Assembly (NCBI GenBank): GCA_034231615.1
Contig: CM067322.1
Span: forward strand, 70,189,616 to 70,253,615
Length of the DNA stretch: 64,000 nt
Source: Meghimatium bilineatum
Lineage: Eukaryota > Mollusca > Gastropoda > Stylommatophora > Philomycidae
Direction: 5' to 3'
A program made the translations under genes and the position numbers. Shown here one piece after another: positions 23,015 through 33,126 of this stretch. Below the pieces are notes generated by a model, which saw only the letters and a program-made list of their open reading frames with translations, was not told the origin of the DNA and did no database searches. How positions within the stretch are numbered: the first letter of the stretch is position 1; each line of letters opens with the position of its first letter.

Positions 23015-23760
23015 CTCTCCATCGTATTCATCATCTTCAACAGTAAGATCAGCATCATCATCAACAGGTGATTGACAGTTCTCATCTAACGGCGTTCTTT
23101 CACCATCATCACCAATGTCATACACATTATCATAACCTCCGGGGCTTGCCAGCCGGAGTGGATCTATGATAGGTCGGTCTGCATTGAAATGTTCAACATC
23201 CACTCCAAAAACCTGATCTATTCTCTTCCGAGCTTCTTCTTCCTCTTGTCCTTCTTGTACATCAGCTTCAATAGTGTATGTACCTGCTTCACTAGTCTTA
23301 TCTTCCTTGTCATCTACCCTATTATTACTACCAGGGATATCCTCAGTGATTCTTAAGTCATCATATTCTTCTCCGCTGTCATCTGCTACAGGTTGTTGGA
23401 CTGTGTTTGATAGATGATTTCCAACATTTTTTGCAGTCGCAGCAGGAAGAGGCAACGTGGAATCAATTATGGGTCTGAGTCTGGTGGAAGCTTTTTCGGT
23501 TAACCGACGGCTAGTAATAGTTTTGTCGTAACTAACCAACTCCCTCAATATGTGCAGTTCAGGTGATTGCTGCTTTTCTATGTGGGAGACAACTGATGTG
23601 CCACCTTCAAACATTCTGTCAATCAGATATGAAGTAGGATCAGCATACTGAACCACACTGACTCCAGAAGGGCTCCGAGAATTCGTTACAATGTTGGAAG
23701 ATGAAACAATTTTGGATGAGATTTGAGGACTTCTGTTTGAAACTGGCCTTTTCAAAGAAC
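23015..23760 (-). CDS. CEP170: CEP170-like large exon with GTYTIE / IDQVFGVD motifs
   Basis: 746 bp. The acceptor is AAATCCACCAG at 23771-23761 and the donor is GAG/GTTAGT after 23015. After a split glycine it encodes SLKRPVSNRSPQISSK, a serine-rich part, YADPTSYLIDRMFEGG, and an acidic stretch. Then come EAGTYTIEADVQEGQ, EEARKRIDQVFGVDVEHFNA and DRPIIDPLRL, ending in a very acidic tail (DDDADLTVEDDEYDGE). The GTYTIE...EARK.ID.VFGVD...RP(I/V)I block is diagnostic of CEP170 family proteins. It ends in phase 0. The next exon was not found below 23015. Confidence 0.9.
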
Positions 23761-24643
23761 CTGGTGGATTTGAAGTTTTTCAAAAAAAAAGTAAACATCA
23801 AGTTTAACAACATAAAAACAGTGCAGGAAGTCACATGGAAAACAATTCAGTTGAAGATATACTTACATTCAAGCATCAAACAAGTGCAATAAAATGTCTT
23901 AAATCAAGTACATAAATGTACAGTAATATTTTGTTGTCTGTAAAGTTTACTTTTCCACACTTTATTGTCCTTAGCTATTCCATCCAGTTATTTCCACAGC
24001 TTTCTAATTCTCCACATTTTGTTTCTCTTTTCTCCAGATGTTTTTCAGTCTTTAACTTTACTTCTTTTCCAGATCGAAAAGAGTGTGTCTTTTACTTATT
24101 TTCTAAAACAATGTTCATCTTCCTAGTTTTCTTATCATATTCTGTATATGTCTCTAAAATAAGTCTTTACAAATGATGTCAAAAGGTTTCCGTAGCACAT
24201 ATGTGGCATATTTACGGACATGTATACATATTAAAAGTATGCTTATCATCAATAAAGGTAAAGATAAGCTGAGATACTAACCAGTGTCATTGCACATGGT
24301 TTTTCATAAATGATCAGCTGCTTAGATAGTGGTTGATTGGAAACCACCAGACTAGCGCCACCTACCAAGCTTGCTCAGAAATGATGGCGCTATTCCTCGA
24401 CCTTCCAAAGCTTCCTGGTGGCTGGATGAACCAGTAATTTTTATTTCAAATCATGAATAATGATTGGATTAGAAACCAGGGTCTGTTGGTCGACATGCGA
24501 ATGACGGTCACTTCACATTAACACATAACCTTGGAAATGTTGTAACCTTATAGTCTCACTCTCTCATGCTATATTTCTTATGGAGTTCAAAACGTTAGCT
24601 GAATCCATTGCCCTGTGCCACAAACAGTTGATCAGCTCTTCCA

Positions 24644-25573
24644 TTGCTCAAATTTGTGGGAGTTCGACAGGGATGCGTAATGTCCCCAGTACTTTTTAAC
24701 ATATACTTAGAGCACATCATACAAGAAACATTGCATGACTACAACACGTCTATATCGATCGGAGGTCGCCCTATTTGCAACTTGCGTTTCGCTGATGATA
24801 TTGATCTTATAGCTGGGTCAGAACAATCATTGCAAGAATTAACATCAAAGTTAGAAAAAGTTACCAGCAAGTACGGAATGGAAATCAATTCAGATAAGAG
24901 CAAAATTTTGGTAAACAGCAGAGACACAGAAAACCAGACTAATATCATGATGAATGGACACAAGCTTGAAGAGGTGAATACCTTCAAATACCTCGGATCC
25001 AGTATATGCAGCGATGGTAAATGCAAAGCAGAACTAAAAATAAGGCTGGAGATGGCTTTAGCGTCATTGTCAAGGCTAACTGTGATTTGGAAAAGCAACA
25101 TCAGTGTTGGAGTGAAAATCAAACTGTATAGGTCGCTGGTGCTTTCTGTTGTGTTGTATGGTTGTGAGAGTTGGACACTCACTGCGGACATGGAGAGAAG
25201 ATTACAGGCTTTCGAGTATAAATGCTACAGAAGAATTCTACGAATTTCCTATAGGGAACATAAGACCAATGTGTACGTAAGAAATAAAGTAGAGATGTGT
25301 GCAGGTGTCCAGGAGCCATTGCTTTCAATAGTGAAACGACGAAAACTAGCATGGTTCGGACATGTATGCAGGCACGATTCCTTGTCAAAAACAATACTGC
25401 AGGGAACTGTCGAGGGTGGAAGAAGCAGAGGAGGACAAATAAAGACATGGACAGACAACATCAAGGAATGGACAGGGCTAGATATTTCCACACTCATCCG
25501 CATCGCTGACGATAGAATTCGCTGGAGGACTCTGTGTGCTGAAGCATCCAATGTGGTACCCCTACGACCCTGA
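24644..25573 (+). pseudogene. LINE-A reverse transcriptase, truncated but open
   Basis: 309 codons, uninterrupted. The first few codons come from the target-site duplication and flank. It continues through VGVRQGCVMSPVLFNIYLEH, LRFADDIDLIAGS (intact FADD), FKYLGSSICSDGK, LYGCESWTLTADMERRLQAF and KLAWFGHVCRHD to ASNVVPLRP. The endonuclease and the RT fingers are missing, so it cannot act alone. Confidence 0.9.
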
Positions 25574-25602
25574 AGGGTTATGGGTTTATTGATTGATGAT
25601 TG
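24653..25602 (+). mobile_element. LINE-A, young 5'-truncated copy in CEP170-like intron
   Basis: 950 bp with a perfect 10-bp duplication ATTGCTCAAA at 24643-24652 and 25603-25612. It runs from the RT motif GVRQGCVMSPVLFN to the LINE-A 3' tail. Compared with 15168-16165 (reverse) the translations in three frames agree except for one base (A at 25496 versus C, read on the minus strand, at 15271; Leu to Ile). It lies antisense to the host gene, in the intron between exons 27132-27336 and 23015-23760. Confidence 0.95.
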
Positions 25603-25678
25603 ATTGCTCAAACACCCACATGCCCTGGCACGAAAATAAATGTAACCACTTTCAGCATCACCTTTCTCAAGCGTAAGA

Positions 25679-25870
25679 AACTGGTACTCATCTGATTCAG
25701 TTCAGTGACTGCCGTGTCCAAGATACATCTTGTTACCAAGAGTAATAAAACTGGTACTCATCTGCTTCAGTTCAGTGACTGCCGTGTCCAAGATACATCT
25801 TGTTACCAAGAGTAATAAAACTGGTACTTATCATCTTCATTTCAGCGATTGCCTTGTCCAAGATAAGCGT
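25679..25870. repeat. 70-bp tandem repeat, about 2.7 copies
   Basis: Units starting AACTGGTACTCATCTG begin at 25679, 25749 and 25819. The first two are nearly identical and the third is diverged and shorter. Confidence 0.92.
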
Positions 25871-26009
25871 GTTAATTAAGAGAACATAACTTCGGAAGAC
25901 ACCGATTAAATAATTTCAATACATGGATATTCTCCCTTTGATATTTTATACAGAACAACTGTCTTTCATGGCGAAGTGGATAGAGATGGTAAAATCATCC
26001 TAATGGGGG

Positions 26010-26440
26010 AACTTGGTCATGGTTCTATATACAACATTGGTCGTAGTTCTACATGCAGCATTGGTCATAGTTCTACATACAACTTTGGTCATAGTTCTAC
26101 ATGCAATATTGGTCATGGTTCTACATACAACTTTGGTCATAGTTCTACATGCAATATTGGTCATGGTTCTACATACAACTTTGGTCATAGTTCTACATGC
26201 AATATTGGTCATGGTTCTACATACAACTTTGGTCATAGTTCTACATGCAATATTGGTCATGGTTCTACATACAACTTTGGTCATAGTTCTACATGCAATA
26301 TTGGTCATGGTTCTACATACAACATTGGTCATGGTTCTACATGCAACATTGGTCATAGTTCTACAAGAAGCATTTGTCATGGTTCTACACGTAACATTGG
26401 CCATAGTTCTATATGCAGAATTGGTCATGCCATTTCAAGT
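26010..26440. repeat. 24-bp minisatellite in 48-bp dimers
   Basis: The basic unit GGTCATRGTTCTACATAYAA plus four bases repeats about 17 times. In the middle it alternates TACAACTTT and TGCAATATT versions, giving a 48-bp higher-order unit. Because 24 is a multiple of three, frames stay open on both strands, and one (25976-26581 plus) would encode (F/I)GH(S/G)ST(Y/C)N octapeptides. The array is inside an intron of the CEP170-like gene, so I do not call it coding. Confidence 0.93.
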
Positions 26441-26584
26441 AGAACTGGAAACGGTACTGAATATGTTCAAGTGGTGCCTACAAATGTACAAATTGTTGAA
26501 AAAGTTGTTCTATATAGAATAGCTTCACCTATTATGTATAACTATTATTACCCGGTATATATAATGCATATAAAAATGTGAACA

Positions 26585-26755
26585 TTTAGTAACCACCGGA
26601 AAGATCAAGGGGAGAAGAGATAGAAGAAGACAAAGAGAGAAATTTCTGGATGAGTTATCAAAGTGGCACAAAAAGAAGTCACTAACTGAACTTTTATTAA
26701 CAACATAAGAGACAGAGAGTTGTGGAGAAGCATGATCACCTATGCCAATCACCTA
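26585..26755 (+). mobile_element. LINE-D 3' fragment
   Basis: TAGTAACCACCGGAAAGATC through AGAGAGTTGTGGAGAAGCAT to TATGCCAATCACC closely matches 40828-41005, the 3' end of the LINE-D relic. Confidence 0.75.
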
Positions 26756-26899
26756 CAGAAATATGTTCTGTCTGTCAATATTGCACTAGTTTTGCACATA
26801 TTGAAAGCATCATTTTGCAACTCATATGAAAAACGAGCTAGAACCGCCATTTTCGCAATGGTCTCTTGTAGGGGAGACATTGCCTAGGTCTTTATGGCT

Positions 26900-27105
26900 G
26901 TTTTTGTATAGTTGTGGTTTTTGTTTCTTGATAAAGGTCCCAATAGGACAGACACGTTGATAATTGTCTTTGTTCTATGTTTTATTGTTATTTCTTATTA
27001 TTTTATATTGATAGTTAGTTATCTACAGTAACCTGTATACTTAATTTAACTCTTATTTGTCTGGTTACTGCGGCACTTTCCATTTTGTCGGACATTTGCC
27101 GATAA
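26900..27105 (+). repeat. Dispersed repeat with hairpin core (Penelope-terminal-like)
   Basis: TTTCTTGATAAAGGTCCCAA then TAGGACAGACACGTTGATAA, an AT-rich stretch, TATATTGATAG, and finally GGTTACTGCGGCAC...TTTGTCGGACA. The same order occurs at 917-1175 (minus) and around 28110-28670. It ends about 25 bases before a CEP170-like exon donor. Confidence 0.5.
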
Positions 27106-27131
27106 TTTGGTATTTTTATTTATCATCTTAC

Positions 27132-27336
27132 CTCTTCTTTCACTGTCCCGGTCAAGTGACCTCCTCTCATCTGAGAACTCTGATAATCGATCAATGTCCT
27201 CCAAGTTAGGAGATCTCAGTGAGGTACCAACTGTTGATTGCACGTTGGACAGCCATGATTTCCCTTTACCTTCCGCAGCTGTACTCCAGATTTCATCAAT
27301 CTTGCGCTGTGAAAGGGGAGACAATTCTTGCTCCTC
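27132..27336 (-). CDS. CEP170: CEP170-like exon, acidic/basic linker
   Basis: 205 bp. The acceptor is TTTTATTTCAG and the donor is AGAG/GTAAGATG. Encodes EEQELSPLSQRKIDEIWSTA, then AEGKGKSWLSNVQ and NLEDIDRLSEFSDERRSLDR ending in ERR plus one base. This region is less conserved than its neighbours. I assign it by strand, position, splice sites and phase: its trailing G joins GT of the next exon to make GGT. Confidence 0.8.
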
Positions 27337-27953
27337 CTGAAATAAAACAATAAATTTATTTTCCCCTGAATTTTAAAAATCACTTTCAACCATGAATCAA
27401 CAATTTGAAACATCTTCCAATCACTTGTGGCCAATAACAACTATATTTTTTTAAACCAGAAGATCTTGGTCCAATTCACATATATAGTAGCCCAACGAGG
27501 GTGCACAATGTAAATTCAGTATTATTGTTTGTGGTGGTGCCTTATTCTGAGTAAATTAGGGAACTCTGGTACTGTCTAAACTACTTGCTCGCTGACCAGG
27601 TGACCAGAGTTTAAAGTTCACTAGTATATTAAGGATTACATAATTTTTTAAAACTCTGGTCCACCAAGCCTCAGGAAATCAATACCAAGGCTCATAAGTC
27701 AAGGTATGTTGATATCACTATTGAACAAGTGCTGAAGGTGGAACTAGTTAGGCAGTTTTTTTGTCAGTCACTGGGTAAAAAATTAGCACAAATGGGATAA
27801 GCTGTGTAATGATGCTGTTCCATAATTAAATAGCCTTATTTTTACCTGGAGGAATTAAAAATGTATCTATTAAATTTATTGTCTAAGCAGTGTTCCTTTA
27901 AACACACTTAGCAATTTTTGACAATCACTAAAAGGTAATACTGCTAGTAAAAA

Positions 27954-28073
27954 GATGAACTAACACTTTTGGCCAGAGTTGGAATATCTATGGCTTTATC
28001 TACTGGCTGAGGAGAGTCATCATCTTTGATAGGGATTTCCACGTACATTGGGCATGAATATGGTTTGATTTGT
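27954..28073 (-). pseudogene. Duplicated fragment of a CEP170-like exon
   Basis: 120 bp with about six differences from 31710-31829, same orientation, still open. It encodes QIKPYSCPMYVEIPIKDDDS through PTLAKSVSSS. Neither edge coincides with the exon borders and no AG acceptor or GT donor adjoins the copied segment, so it is unlikely to be spliced in. It sits in the intron between the 29627-29848 and 27132-27336 exons, 100 bp from the large palindrome. Confidence 0.9.
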
Positions 28074-28172
28074 ATTGAGCAATTTTTGATTGATTTTTGT
28101 GACATAGATATAAATAACCAAATGGTCAGAGGGTGTCCGACAAAGTGCATGGTGCCGCAGTAACCTAATGAA

Positions 28173-28670
28173 CAAATAGTCAAGCAGAATGAATTAAACA
28201 GGTTACTAAAACACTTACCATGCCTATTAATAAAAATATATTAAAAAGTATATATAAAAAAACATACAATAAAACTAAACAGGACAATTCTCCACGTATC
28301 GGCTCAAATTGAACCATTTTCAAGAGACAAACAACAGAAAAGAACACAATAAAAACAAAATAGATGACTAGATTTCATCAAGCCCCGTCTCCATAACGCA
28401 GGGATGGCAACGCCAAATATCAATAAATTGGCGTTGCATCCCTGCGTTATGGAGACGGGGCGTGATGAAATCTAGTCATCTATTTTGTTTTTATTGTGTT
28501 CTTTTCTGTTGTTTGTCTCTTGAAAATGGTTCAATTTGAGCCGATACGTGGAGAATTGTCCTGTTTAGTTTTATTGTATGTTTTTTTATATATACTTTTT
28601 TATATATTTTTATTAATAGGCAAGGTAAGTGTTTTAGTAACCTGTTTAATTCATTTTGCTTGACTATTTG
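28173..28670. repeat. 498-bp near-perfect palindrome
   Basis: Arms of about 244 and 243 bp, outer end CAAATAGTCAAGCA, meet around 28417-28427 with a roughly 10-base loop. I count four mismatches and one 1-base gap (about 98% identity). Each arm includes the hairpin motif TCTTGAAAATGGTTC...GAGCCGATACG found at 917-1175. On the left it is adjoined by GCCGCAGTAACC-type repeat sequence (28110-28172). Confidence 0.95.
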
Positions 28671-29298
28671 ACATAGTTAGAGTTGTCCAAATCTAATGAC
28701 TGAAAAAGCTGTGTGTTGCAGAGTTTAATGCAATGGTTTTCTATAGGATTTATTTTCAGCTGAGAAGGGATATGTTATCAAGAACATTTATAAGGTTGAC
28801 CCTGGCTCATGAAGTTAGGATCAGATGAAATATGTCCGATTACCTGAACTTTCTGCACTAATATCCAAGTTAATCAAAGAACTAACTACATGTTTCCTAA
28901 TGAAGACATTGAAGTGGGCAGCAAAAAAGTTGAAAAAAAGAGAACAAAGTAATTTAGTTTACATTAAACAATGCAGATTAAATACACTATTTCATCAAAA
29001 AGCCTTTATAAATAAAACAATACACATAGCTGGATAAATAATTTATTTTAAAAAATGTAGATTTACAAAACAGTTGATAAAATATAAAGCACATATACAC
29101 AATGACATATTAAGTAAGAAAACAAAAACGGGTATTAAAAACTACAGGAATGAGGACAAAATCAAACAGCCAGACCAGTAAATAAATAGACATTTAAAAA
29201 AACCATGTTTAGATATAAGAATGAAGTGCATTCAGATTACTTTTCTATTCTATATTCATATTTTTGTTTGCAGTTTTATAGTAGTTTCATCTATAAAC

Positions 29299-29559
29299 AA
29301 AATGTACTTACATAAAAAACAGGTGATGACGTTTTACTGCACGATGACTAACACTACCACTATCGGCTCACATGAAATAATACACACAATGGAAAACAAG
29401 CTAAAAGCATATAAATAACAATACACATGACATGTTATTTGTATGATTTTATCTTGTTTTTCGTTGTGTGTATTATTTCACGTGAGCTTCCGACAGTGAT
29501 GGTATGTTAATCGTCGTGCAGTAAAAATTCATCACCTGTTTTCTACTAAGTACTGTTTT
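29299..29559. repeat. 261-bp imperfect palindrome
   Basis: Left arm AAAATGTACTTA...CAGGTGATGACGTTTTACTG...GAAATAATACACACAATGG and right arm CGTTGTGTGTATTATTTC...GTAAAAATTCATCACCTG...AAGTACTGTTTT are inverted copies with roughly 15% differences. The centre is near 29430. It lies in the same intron as the 498-bp palindrome, 68 bp from an exon donor. Confidence 0.85.
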
Positions 29560-29626
29560 CATACAGTATTACCTTTTATGAATAAACAAAATGTAGGCAG
29601 TTAAATAAAGTTATAATAAGACTTAC

Positions 29627-29848
29627 TGAATTCCTGCTGGGTGTGGACTCCTTTGAACTAGTCTTAGACGACATAGCCTTCCTTTCCCGAAAGTTCTTGC
29701 GGATCTTGGAAGGCACAAACTCACTAATGCTACTTCCAATATTCAGAGATTTTTTGGGTGGATGTTCTGTATCATCTAGATCAATTGTGAAAGACGTTGA
29801 TGGATTTACATCTGGACTGCAACTTTGCACTTTGGCATTTTTATTTGG
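29627..29848 (-). CDS. CEP170: CEP170-like exon with SFTIDLDD motif
   Basis: 222 bp, 74 codons, phase 0 at both ends. The acceptor is TATCTCAACCAG and the donor is TCA/GTAAGT. Encodes PNKNAKVQSCSPDVNPSTSF, then TIDLDDTEHPPKKSLNIGSS, ISEFVPSKIRKNFRERK and a serine-rich end SRNS. The SFTIDLDD block followed by a basic KIRKNFRERK stretch corresponds to SFTIEFDD...RHKSKK in human CEP170. Confidence 0.87.
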
Positions 29849-30949
29849 CTGGTTGAGATAAACAAAAATAAATAGATGAACAAGAGGTTGATAAATAAAA
29901 AAACAGATGATTTTACCAATTTCATAAATACAGAACAGATGTTGCTTTCAGTACAGAAGGGTTACACATCAAAGAGCCAACATGCTAACATACACAGAGA
30001 GGTTGTTTCCCATGTACCACATTTAACAACATAAAAAATCATAACAATAAACTGTTTCTTATGTAAACAGTGTAATATGCATAATATATTAAGTTCAACT
30101 TTCTTTTCCATAATTTGAGAGCCTTGGCTGTATGTTTTCAACATGTGAATCAGAGGGTCTTTTATTATGGAGGGAAACAATGGTTTGCTCCACCCATGTA
30201 TTTTGAATGAATATGAGACTGCAGTAAAACTGTTGATCTTATGGTAAATAAATAACACACACTAAACAAAGACTGGGTTATATTCCTGTTTTATTTCTAT
30301 TCAGATGACATATTCTTTCCAGAACATTGTTTTTTATGGAAGATCAGAACAACTAACGATTCTGGGTGAGTGACCTGATCTTCTGCAGCCAAGGATATGT
30401 TTAAACAGAGTAAAAAAAAAATTTTGTCTATCATAATCTTGGGTGCTCTTTCTACTGCCACCAGCAACCATGCCTTTCATTACTAATTTGTCCATGCTAT
30501 TATGTTGTTTGTTGCTTATCCATTCAAACTAATCTAAGACTGACCTAATAAGGGCAGTTGTAGATTTGTTAAAACATGAAGAACTCGTTGTTGGAGATAA
30601 TATATACATACAAAGAATGGCAGAAATGGGAGTGAGCAAGAGTTAGAGGAGAAAGTGTGTCCTCTTTGAAAAGACCAGAAGATCACATAACCAAATGTTA
30701 ACTGGGACTTTAAGTCTGCATACTCATGGATGGCTGCTGGAATGGAGAGCAGAGTACATAATTAAGGAAATTTCCCCTCTGCAAAGAAGTTGGATTCTAA
30801 TCACGAATACAAAAATACCCATTAAGAATTTCTAGGCACAATATCTCCATAGTTTACCATTGCATTTGGTATGAATTTATTAATTTATCAGTTTTGGGGG
30901 GAAAAAATTCCCCTTTTGTCTGCCATTTTGAACAGACACTGTAGTTTTA

Positions 30950-31330
30950 CATTGAATACATGGTTTTCACATGCTTCCAGACTACCATCAGACAGTGTCC
31001 TACAAAAAAAACTATTATACAGACACGATGATTACAAAGCTAGGGGCAGACCATGGTTGGTTGGTTGCTGATCCAGCGGTCCATGGGCTCATGCCCTTTG
31101 GCCCAATGCCATTGTGTGATATATGCATGTGTTTGTGAGCTGTTGTTTCATTCCATATAATGTGTTCCATTTATCTGGCCCTGGAGGGATCAGGGGCAAA
31201 TCATGCAAACTATGTATTTAAAGGAGTCGATGAAAACAAACATAAAATGAAACCCACAAAAAAGTCATCTCCAAAGAACTCTTCTAGCCCTGACGCTACA
31301 AGACACAAAGGGGTATAAAGCGAACAGAAA
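30950..31330 (+). mobile_element. LINE-H fragment, interrupted by LINE-G
   Basis: WFSHASRLPSDSVLQKKLLY and RHDDYKARGRP (30961-31052) are the C-terminal segment seen in reverse at 35190-35290. LINE-H sequence resumes at about 31192 and includes CATCTCCAAAGAACTCTTCTA, paralleling about 35060-35125. The piece between, 31056-31191, is foreign (LINE-G, minus). Confidence 0.7.
31056..31191 (-). mobile_element. LINE-G 3' fragment inside LINE-H
   Basis: On the minus strand this matches 14538-14665 (GCTCACAAACACATGCATAT, CACACAATGGCATTGGG, GGATCAGCAACCAACCAACC). It is bordered by AGGGGCAGACCATG (31042-31055) and AGGGGCAAATCATG (31192-31205), a likely 14-bp duplication with two later changes. Confidence 0.75.
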
Positions 31331-31666
31331 GAAAATAAAGGAACAAAAAGGAAGACTTGGAATCCACCAAAAAGTCTTTATTGACAAATAGGGATAGGGA
31401 CACACAAACACCGAAGGGAACAACAAAACAGTCAGAAGACTATGCAGAATAATTTTATAAAATTAATAGATATAGGAATTAGCTCAATTAATGCTGCTCT
31501 CAACAATGAATAAAATATGTTTGCATATGTAGCAGTAATATTAGAAATTATTTTACAACTTAAGGTTTATTATTGAACCTGACAACAACAATATAGCTAA
31601 TGCTATCATGTGTTAGTAATATGATTTCTATGTAATAATGAATAAAAAATTTAATTTCTGACCAAC

Positions 31667-31944
31667 CTGTTTCAGCTCTGGAGAGACTGACAAGCTGTCC
31701 TTGGACAAAGACGAACTAACACTTTTGGCCGGAGTTGGAATATCTTTAGCTTTATCTACTGGCTGAGGAGAGTCATCATCTTTGATAGGGATTTCCATGT
31801 ACGTTGGGCATGAATATGGTTTGATTTGTTCACTCTCCATGCCAGACCTTTTTGTAGCTCCAGATTTTGTAGTACCAGAACCTTCACTTCCTCTCAGGCC
31901 AAGATTTGTTGGACGTGAAGTGTTGCCACTATATGTTTTCTCTC
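31667..31944 (-). CDS. CEP170: CEP170-like exon with YMEIPIKDDD motif
   Basis: 278 bp. The acceptor is CTTTCTATAG and the donor is CAG/GTTGGT. Encodes EKTYSGNTSRPTNLGLRG, a serine/glycine/lysine-rich piece, then KPYSCPTYMEIPIKDDDSPQ and a serine-rich end PELKQ. It aligns with the YFEIPTKE segment of human CEP170. It starts with two bases that complete the previous split codon and ends in phase 0. An internal 120-bp part (31710-31829) is duplicated at 27954-28073 at about 95% identity. Confidence 0.88.
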
Positions 31945-32035
31945 CTATAGAAAGCATACAATACAACGGTATACACAAAATATTCTGGATTTGTATCAGA
32001 TATGTTCACAATGAATGACAATAGATTATTATATT

Positions 32036-32280
32036 TTCTTCTTCTTCTGCGTTCATTCTCAAATTCCTCAAGATTGCAGGGTATAGTCTGAAAAAACAGA
32101 ATACGTTAGTTCATAGATTACAGCTTGGCTTAATCTCTGCCTGGCACATATTGGGACCTCTATGGGATGGAACAATCAACCCCACTTCTAAAATTCTCTT
32201 AGTTGCCTTTTATGGCATGAATAGCAGGTCACAATATCAATAATCTTTGCTCTCCTTTTAGATCCAGGCAACAAACTTAC
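32036..32280 (-). mobile_element. SINE copy, diverged
   Basis: TTCTTCTTCTTCTGCGTTCA, TTCTCAAATTCC, CCTCTATGGGATGG and TTAGTTGCCTTTTATGGCAT parallel the SINE consensus in order. The CGGGCCCCGG end has decayed to TTTAGATCCAGGCAACAAAC. Lies in the first modelled intron of the CEP170-like gene. Confidence 0.7.
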
Positions 32281-32876
32281 AAGATTGTCAATACAAGCAT
32301 TAAAGTGTGGCACATGACCGAGGTGTTGGAGTGTTGGTCTCAAGGCCATTTTACCCCTGACCCCAGCATGACCTGGACAGTAAATCCATGTAAAGCAAAA
32401 CTTAAAACAGGGTATATAAATTTTGCTAATCACTGGTAAAACTCATGACAACCCACACAAATCCACATTTCAACTAAAATTCTTTTATCATGAACACAAT
32501 ACAGAAGGAGAAAGAAATTGCATTGTCCACGTTCACATACTTAATGACTAGAAGGGATAAATCCAGACGAGTATAAATGATGGTTCCTATTTTTTCAAGA
32601 CACAGCTTGCTGATATGTTTCTGTTTCATTTTTGGTAACAATAGAGATTTTATACCACTGCCAGATTATCAGCATATCCCCCATTTCCATAAAGTCATCC
32701 TGTGACATGCCTGGGAGATGACTGATACAATTCTTTGTTCAACCAGACTTGAGTATGGAGCTTTATGAACAAACACATGGGCGAGAGTGCATATGAATAT
32801 GTTATTTCTGCACAATACAATGAAGTGAGATATAAAATGGAAACGTTTTATAATAACACTTTTGCAATGACTTTAG

Positions 32877-32950
32877 CTGTTCTTTCATTCTCAAACTCCA
32901 GGTTAGAGGGATGTATTCAGAGAATGGAATGAGTCGTGCCATGATTGACA
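32877..32950 (-). repeat. SINE 3' fragment
   Basis: TTCTTTCATTCTCAAACTCC, GGATGTATTCAGAGAATGG and AATGAGTCGTGCCATG match the tail-proximal third of the SINE only. Confidence 0.55.
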
Positions 32951-33126
32951 TTAGCTATGATATGACAATATGAGTCTAATGGCAACAAACATTCAACTTC
33001 AGCGAAAATTTGTGTGTACCATGTTGTATTTCCTCTTTATTTCCTTAATCCTCAGCCACGCCGTCTGTAGCAATCAATTGTGTCAACAAGAAACATACAG
33101 GATGTGCATTACAAAAAATGTCTTAC

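Noticed and set aside
25976..26581. Plus-strand open frame of 201 codons as a gene
   Set aside because: It is produced by the 24-bp minisatellite (frame length multiple of three), lies in an intron of the CEP170-like gene and has no domain.
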